The notes beneath the pieces were generated by a model. That model ran no database searches. It was given only the letters and a program-made list of their open reading frames with translations, and was not told where the DNA came from. Positions 57,659-64,000 of a DNA stretch of 64,000 nt are shown in pieces. The stretch comes from DASQFQ01 sp963802905 (lineage in GTDB: Bacteria > Actinomycetota > Thermoleophilia > Solirubrobacterales > Solirubrobacteraceae). A program made the translations under genes and the position numbers. Numbering within the stretch: position 1 is the first letter of the stretch; every line of letters begins with the position of its first letter. Where the stretch lies: contig CAWDKH010000016.1 of assembly GCA_963802905.1 (NCBI GenBank), positions 32,108 to 96,107 of the forward strand, read 5' to 3'.

Positions 57659-59468
57659 TTGCTGCGCACATTCGTATTGACGGTGGGGTTCTTGCTGGCT
57701 GCGGTTTCACCGGCGGCGGCGTCGTCCGCGCGCGTCTGGGTGACCACGCCCGACGGCGCCGAGAAGATGCACGACCGCGGCACGGTCGACTTCCACGCGG
57801 GCGGCTCCGACGCGCTCACCATCAGCGTCGACCCGAGCCGCCGCTACCAGACGATGGACGGCTTCGGCGCCTCGATCACCGACTCGTCCGCGCGCGTCCT
57901 CTACGAGCTCAGCAAGCCGCAGCGCGAGGCCGCCATGCGCAGCCTGTTCGCCGAGAACAAGCTGTCGTTCCTGCGCCAGCCGATGGGCGCCTCCGACTTC
58001 GTCGCCGGCCCGCACTACACCTACGACGACGTCCCGGCGGGCAAGACCGACTACCGGCTCGAGCACTTCACGATCGCCCACGACCGCGAGCAGATCCTGC
58101 CGCTGCTGCGCCACGCGCTGAAGCTCAACCCGAAGCTCAAGGTGATCGGCACGCCGTGGAGCCCGCCGGCGTGGATGAAGACCAACCAGTCGCTGATCGG
58201 CGGCCGGCTGATCGACTCGCCGCGCATCTACGACGCCTACGCGCGACTACTTCGTCAAGTTCGTGCGCGCGTACGAGCGCGAGGGCGTCCCGGTCTACGC
58301 GCTGACGCGTCCAGAACGAGCCGCAGAACCGCAGCCCAAGCGGCTACCCGGGCATGGACATGCCGGTCGCCCAGCAGGCGAAGCTGATCGCCGCGCTCGG
58401 CCCGAAGCTGCGCCGCGCGCGGCTCGACACGAAGATCCTCGGCTACGACCACAACTGGTCGACGCACCCGGACGACATCGAGACGACGCCGCCCGGCGAG
58501 GACCCCGAGACCGAGTACCCGACGAAGCTGCTGCTGACGAAGGCGGCGCGCTGGATCGACGGCACCGCCTTCCACTGCTACTCGGGTGACCCGGCCCGCC
58601 AGACCGAGCTCCAGCACGCCTTCCCGGACAAGGGCGTGTGGTTCACCGAGTGCTCCGGCTCGCACGGCGCGACCGACCCGCCGGCGCAGTTCTTCTCCGA
58701 CACGCTCAAGTGGCACACGCGCAACCTCGTCCTCGGGGTCACCCGCAACTGGGCGCAAGAGCGTCGTCAACTGGAACCTCGCGCTGCACCCCGACGGCGG
58801 CCCGCACAACGGCGGCTGCGACACCTGCACCGGCGTCATCACCGTCGACGGCGGCACGTGGAGCAAGAACGCCGAGTACTTCACGCTCGGCCACCTCGCG
58901 CGCTTCGTGGCCCGGGCGCGGCGCGGATCGCCAGCACCTCGTTCGGCACCACCGGCTGGAACGGGCAGATCATGGACGTCGCGTTCCGCAACCGCGACGG
59001 CTCGACCGCGCTCGTCGTCCACAACGAGAACGACGACCCGCGCACGTTCGCGGTCGCCCAGGGCGGCCAGTCGTTCGACTACACGCTGCCGGGCGGCGCG
59101 CTCGCCACGTTCGTGTGGAAGGCGCCGCTCGACGACGGCTACCGGCTGCTCGACCCGCCGTCCGGCTCCGAAGGAGCTGGTCGACGACGACGCCGTCACC
59201 ACGTGGACCGGCGACACGCTTCGACCTCGACCTCGGCCGCACCCAGCGCGTGCGCCGCGTCGTGCTCGACACCGGCGCCGACACGAGCGCCGCGCCGGCC
59301 GGCTACACCCTTTCCACGAGCACCGACGGCGAGCACTGGCGCGAGACCGCCACGGGCACCGGCGCGGGCCAGCTCACCACGATCGATATCCCGGCGACGC
59401 AGGCGCGGTACCTGCGCGTCGCCTTGAGCGCGCCCGCGACGGTCGCGGACGTGCGGACCTACCGCTGA
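57659..59468 (+). CDS. Secreted GH30-type glycosidase with C-terminal F5/8-like domain (several frameshifts)
   Basis: About 600 residues. A signal peptide (LLRTFVLTVGFLLAAVSPAAAS) precedes a GH30 domain: MDGFGASITDSSARVLYEL, SPPAWMKTNQ, the acid/base region VQNEPQ (after repair) and the nucleophile WFTECSGSHG. The C-terminus (TRFDLDLGRTQRVRRVVLDTG, in pieces) is a discoidin-like carbohydrate-binding module. Frame breaks near 58245, 58305, 58757, 58915, 59168 and 59220, most explained by one extra C. GH30 members include beta-1,6-glucanase and glucosylceramidase. TTG 57659 or GTG 57653 as start, with GGGAGG upstream. It is 11 bases from the GH3 gene. Confidence 0.88.
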
Positions 59469-59479
59469 GGAGGAGTCAG

Positions 59480-61375
59480 ATGAGAAGGACCCTGCTGTTG
59501 GCCGCGCTGGTGTTCGCCGTGGCGGCCGCGCCGGCCGCTGCCGCCGCGCCGTACGAGAACCCGAAGCTGCCGGTCTCCAAGCGCGTCGACGACCTGCTGT
59601 CGCGCATGACGCTGGAGGAGAAGGTCGGCCAGATGACGCAGACCGAGCGCGCCGCGGCGTGCGAAACCCCGACGCAACGGACGCCGATCACCACCTCGGG
59701 CTCGGCTCGGTCCTGTCCGGCGGCGGCTCGACGCCCGCGGCCGGCAACACGCCGCAGGCGTGGGCCGACATGGTCGACAAGTTCCAGCGCGCGGCGCTCA
59801 AGACGCGGCTGAAGATCCCGCTGCTCTACGGCGTCGACTCCGTGCACGGTCACGGCAACCTGCTGGGCGCGACCGTCTTCCCGCACAACATCGGCCTGGG
59901 CGCCACGCGCGACCCGGACCTCGTGCGGCGGATCGCCAAGATCACCGCCGAGGAGACGCGCGCGAGCGGCCCGCAGTGGACGTTCTCGCCCTGCATCTGC
60001 GCGGCCCGCGACGACCGCTGGGGCCGCACCTACGAGTCGTTCAGCGAGAGCGCGCGGCTCGTCGAGCGCTACGAGACCGCGATCGACGGCTACCAGGACG
60101 GCGGCGTGCTCGCCACCGCCAAGCACTACGCCGGTGACGGCGCCACCAGTACGGCCGCGCCGACCGGCGACTACAAGATCGACCAGGGCATCACCGAGAT
60201 GAGCCACCAGGAGTTCTGGGAGCACGCGCTGCGCCAGTACGTGCCGGCGGTCCAGAAGCACGGCGTCGAGACCGTCATGCCGTCGTTCTCGAGCGTCGAC
60301 TGGACCGACGACGACGCCGGCCCGCTGAAGATGCACGCCCACAAGGAGCTGATCACCGACGTCCTCAAGGGCAAGCTCGGCTTCAAGGGCTTCGTCATCA
60401 GCGACTGGCAGGGCATCAACCAGATCGCCCGGCGACCATCGCGACCAGGTCCGCACGTCGTCAACGCAGGCATGGACATGTTCATGGAGCCGCGACCGAC
60501 GAACTACACGAGACTTCATCCCGACGCTGATCGCCGAGGTCGAGGCCGGGCAGCGTGCCGAAGAGCCGGATCGACGACGCCGTGCGCCGGATCCTGCGCC
60601 AGAAGTTCGAGGCCGGGCTGTTCGAGCACCCGTTCGCCGACCGCCGCAAGATCGGCCAGATCGGCTCGCAGCAGCACCGCCGCGTCGCCCGCGAGGCGGC
60701 CGCCAAGTCACAGGTGCTGCTCAAGAACCGGCACCGCACGCTGCCGCTCTCCAAGCGCGACGACGTCTACGTCGCCGGCGCCAAGGCCGACAGCATCGGC
60801 GACCAGGCCGGCGGCTGGACGATCACCTGGCAGGGCAACTCCACCCACCAGATCCCGGGCGAGACCATCCTCGACGGGATCGAGCGCCTCTCGCACGGCG
60901 ACGTGACCTACAGCAAGGACGCGTCGGCGCCGGTCGGGCGCCGCGACCACGGCGTCGTGGTGGTCGGCGAGACGCCGTACGCCGAGGGCTTCGGCGACGT
61001 CGGCGGCCCGCGCTGGGGCTTTGACCCGGGCGAGAACGGCGTGCTGCGCGAGCCGAAGACCATGAAGCTCAACGACGCCGACAGGGCGGCCGTCGACAAG
61101 GTCTGCGCGGCGGCGAAGGACTGCACGGTGATCGTCGTCTCCGGGCGACCGCTGGAGATCGACCCGGCGCAGCTTCGAAGATCGACGCGCTGGTGGCGGC
61201 GTGGCTGCCGGGCAGCGAAGGGGCCGGCGTCGCCGACCCGCTGCTCGGCCGCAAGCCGTACACGGGCAAGCTGTCGTTCAGCTGGCCGAAGTCGGTCGAC
61301 CAGGAGCCGATCAACGTCGGCGACGCGGACTACGACCCGCTGTATCCGTTCGGCTGGGGGCTGCGCACGCGCTAG
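59480..61375 (+). CDS. Secreted GH3 beta-glucosidase (several frameshifts)
   Basis: About 630 residues. The signal peptide is MRRTLLLAALVFAVAAAPAAA, then RVDDLLSRMTLEEKVGQMTQ, GVDSVHGHGNLLGATVFPHN, AKHYAGDG and the nucleophile Asp in GFVISDWQGINQI. The C-terminal GH3-C domain (SQVLLKNRHRTLPL; VVGETPYAEGFGD) closes with YPFGWGLRTR. Breaks near 59655, 60430, 60465, 60500, 60525-60555 and 61175. Strong ribosome-binding site GAGGAGG before ATG 59480. With GH30 it forms an extracellular beta-glucan-degrading pair, releasing glucose. Confidence 0.92.
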
Positions 61376-61378
61376 CGC

Positions 61379-62895
61379 TTACGCACGCCAGTGGCTGGCG
61401 GTGAAGAGGACGAGCACGGGGATGATCTCGAGCCGTCCGAGGTACATCAGCGACGTCAGCACGCCGGTGCAGACGTCGTTGAACGGCGCGAACGAGCCCA
61501 TCGGCCCGGCGAAGCCCAGCCCGGGCCCGCGCCGCCCAGCATCGAGGCGGAGCGGCCGAGCGACTGGAAGGCGGTGAGGTCGACGCTCCTGCAACGTCGA
61601 GTCGAGCAGGACCACGATCGCGCCCGCGGCGCAGACGCCGAGGTAGAGGAAGACGAAGACGATGATCGCGCGCAGCGCGCGCTCGTCGACGACTGCGCCG
61701 TTGACGCGCAGCGGCGCGACCACATCCGGGTGCAGCGTCTGGTCGACCTCGCGCCGCAGCATCTTGGCGATCACGATGTGGCGGATCAGCTTGATCGAGC
61801 CGCTCGTCGATCCCGCCGAGGCGCCCAGCAGCGACGCCGAACAGCACCAGCGACGTCAGCGGCGTCCAGTGGTCGAAGTCCGCGCTCGCGAAGCCGGTGG
61901 TGGTCATCATCGACACCGTGTTGAAGACGGCGGCGCGGACCGCGTCCTCGCCCTCGAGCACGTCCGGCGCTGGCGAGCCCGACGAGCACGACGAGCGACG
62001 AGGCGGCGAACAGCCCGAGCCCGACGCGGAACTCCTCGTCGCGGCGGAAGAGCCGCAGGTGGCGGCCGATGATGCCTGCGTACAGCAGCGCGAAGTTCGT
62101 GCCCGCGACGAGCATGAAGACGACGACGACCCACTGGGTGGTCGGCTGGAACGGCTCGATCGAGCGCGCCTCGGTCGAGAAGCCGGCGGTGGCGATCGTC
62201 GGGAACGAGATTCGCGACGGCGTTGAAGAAGGTCATCCGCGCGTCGAGGCCGGTGAGGCCGAACACGGTGAGCATCGCGATCTCGGCGGCGGTGATCCCG
62301 ACGTAGAGCACGACGAAGCGCCGCGCAGTCTGGCGGATGGTGGTCGTGAGCGCAGCTCGGGCCCCGGCGACTCGGCCTTGAACAGGGCCTGGCGGCCGCC
62401 GACCCGCAGCCGCGGCAGCACGGCGAGGAAGAGGACGATGATCCCAACGCCGCCGAGCCAGGCCGTGAACTGGCGCCACATCGCCATCGAGCGCGACAGT
62501 CGCGGGGATGCTCGTCGAGCGCGCACGCGCCCGTCGTGGAGAAGCCCGACATCGACTCGAACAACGCGTCGAACGGGTTCGAAAGCTGCGGCTCGGCGAG
62601 CAGGTAGGGCAGCGCGCCGAAGATGGCGACCAGCAGCCAGAGCAGCGACACGACGAGGTAGCCCTCGCGCGGGCCGATGCGGTTCCGGCCCTCGGTCACG
62701 TGCTCGAGGCCGGCGCCGAACGGGAGCGTCGCCGCGCCGGCGACGAGGAACGGCCAGACCGGCTCGCCGTAGCCGAGCGCGATCGCCGGCGGGAACAGGA
62801 AGGCCGCGGCGAGGTACTTCACCAGTGAGCCGACGAGGTTGGGCGCCGACGACGTCGACGCCGATCACGCGGGCGAAGGCGGTGCTCGCACGCAT
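61379..62895 (-). CDS. trkH: TrkH-family potassium uptake channel (several frameshifts)
   Basis: About 505 residues after repair. Two of the four selectivity-loop regions are clear: ALFESMSGFSTTGACA and VSMMTTTGFASADFDHW. Membrane segments include LVVSLLWLLVAIFGALPYLL and FVFLYLGVCAAGAIVVLL. Breaks near 62850, 62515, 62365, 62205, 61970, 61835, 61590 and 61530. ATG 62895 (MRASTAFARVIGVDV) is the start. It is divergent from trkA with 34 bases between starts, matching the two-part Trk/Ktr system. Confidence 0.9.
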
Positions 62896-62929
62896 CCGCG
62901 CATCATCTGCGATCGCGTACGCTCGCGGC

Positions 62930-64000
62930 ATGAGGATCATGGTGCTGGGTGCAGGCCACGTCGGCCGGGCGCTGGTCGGGGCGCTCCACGAGGAGCACGA
63001 GATCACGGTGATCGATATCGACGCCGCCCGGCTCGCCGGGCTCGCCGACCACTACGACGTCGGGACGGTCGAGGGCGACGGCACGACCAAGCGGGTGATC
63101 CGCAAGCGTGCGTCGAGGACGGCCGATCTCTTCATCGGCTGCAGTCCGCGGGAGGAGGCGAACCTGATCGCCGCGATGCTCGTCAAGCGCCTCTCCGCCG
63201 CGCAGACGATCATGCGGACGACGAGCGACGCGTACCTCGAAGCCTGGCGCGAGCGCCAGCTGGACGTCGACTTCATGGTCTCGCCGGAGATCGAGACCGC
63301 CAACGCGATCGCGGCGCTCGCTCGGGCTCCCGGCCGCCCGCCAGACCGACGTGTTCGCCGACGGCAAGGTCCAGATCGTCGAGTTCGACCTCCCGCGCGG
63401 CGCGCCGGAGGGCGGCTGCTGGGGCGCCCGCTGCGCGACGCGGGATCCCCGAGGACTCGAAGGTCGCCGGGCTCATCCGCGGCGACGCCATGATCGTCCC
63501 CCGCGGCGACGAGGTGATCCTGCCCGGGCGACCGGGTCGTCGTGATCGCCTCACCCGCCGCCGCGCGCGACGTGGGCCGTGCGTCGCGGGAGCGAGCGAG
63601 GGGCCGACGACGTCGTGATCTTCGGCGCGGGCCGGATGGGCACGGCGATCGCCCACGCGCTGCTCGAGCGGGACATCCGCGTGCGCCTGGTCGATGCCGA
63701 GCGCGAGCGCGCGCGCGAGGTCGCCGAGGCCCTGCCCGGGCGCCCGCTGCTTCCACGCGGAGGCCTTCGACCCGGACTTCCTCGAACGCGAGCGGATCGG
63801 CCGCGCCACGGCCGCCGTGTTCTGCCTTCAACGACGACGCCCGCAACCTCTATGGCGCGATCCTGGCGAAGGCCCACGGGGTGCGGATGACGGTCGCGCT
63901 GGCGCACGACGAGATCTCGGTGGGCATCTACGAGCGCGGCGGCGTGGACGTCGCGGTCGACCCGCGGCAGGTCACGGCGGAGGAGATGGTCCGGTTCGCC
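62930..64000 (+). CDS. trkA: TrkA-type potassium-channel regulatory protein, 3' end outside the window (several frameshifts)
   Basis: Two tandem RCK units. The first begins MRIMVLGAGHVGRALVGAL with VEGDGTTKRVIRKRASRTADL; DEVILPGDRVVVIA is the first TrkA-C domain; DVVIFGAGRMGTAIAHALLERD opens the second RCK-N. It binds NAD(H)/ATP and gates TrkH at the membrane. Breaks near 63332, 63405, 63448, 63535, 63748 and 63825, mostly single extra C or G. It runs past the window end. Confidence 0.9.

Noticed and set aside
57659..64000. Programmed frameshifting as the cause of the many breaks
   Set aside because: The breaks lie at varied GC steps with no shared slippery sequence and go in both directions. 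They also hit housekeeping genes, so consensus error is simpler.

Overview
This window is a high-GC (about 70% or more by eye) chromosomal segment packed with genes on both strands. Reading frames show strong third-position G/C, and no gene-free stretch exceeds 300 bases. The gene content points to a soil actinobacterium of the Thermoleophilia/Solirubrobacterales type. Pointers are several F420/deazaflavin-dependent oxidoreductases, an ATP-dependent DNA ligase of the actinobacterial LigB type, a DUF6131 mini-membrane protein, WS/DGAT, a eukaryote-like single-chain acyl-CoA carboxylase, an ECF41 sigma factor, and many VOC and alpha/beta-hydrolase genes. I saw no rRNA, tRNA, CRISPR array, prophage or insertion sequence.

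Layout. 0-3 kb: a partial ribbon-helix-helix regulator, a STAS protein, and an acyl-CoA ligase/NUDIX pair divergent from a TetR gene, with two near-identical operators between them. 3-10 kb: an HPP membrane protein, two NAD(P)-dependent oxidoreductases, then a tightly overlapping run of F420-linked oxidoreductases, a cysteine-dioxygenase-like cupin, a hotdog protein, a VOC protein and a hydrolase. 10-18 kb: a penicillin-binding transpeptidase, asparagine synthetase, nitrilase, EVE protein, aldo/keto reductase, Ddn-like protein, YjbR protein and ROK kinase. 18-26 kb: a GAF histidine kinase divergent from a PAS-GGDEF-EAL protein, then an FAD enzyme, YceH, PPK2 and dienelactone hydrolase. 26-33 kb: a FUSC transporter, a P450/unknown/cupin operon, a possible secreted metallopeptidase with an N-terminal IGNR motif, LigB and a beta-propeller-like secreted protein. 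33-46 kb: a hydrolase-LuxR fusion, MsrA, VOC proteins, the ECF41 sigma/epimerase operon with its own recognisable promoter, a CocE-type hydrolase, and a hydrolase/thioesterase/AraC/VOC run. 46-54 kb: the 1812-residue carboxylase, followed by a hydrolase-WS/DGAT pair; together these look like an acyl-lipid synthesis and storage module. 54-64 kb: a NarL-type two-component system, a secreted GH30-GH3 glucan-degrading pair, and TrkH/TrkA potassium uptake.

Sequence quality. Single-base frameshifts interrupt about ten otherwise intact genes in the first 55 kb. From about 57 kb to the end nearly every gene carries several. Catalytic motifs survive on both sides of the breaks I resolved, so I read these as probable consensus errors (as near a contig end) and annotate each gene as one CDS with the breaks noted.

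The most unusual observations are: a dispersed 44-base hairpin element present twice with a compensating base-pair change, one copy being translated inside a cupin gene; the ECF41 operon with a promoter matching its known consensus exactly; an orphan HExxH protein with an IGNR motif; two genes whose only plausible start is CTG overlapping the upstream stop as CTGA; and five convergent gene pairs that share one CTAG as both stop codons.
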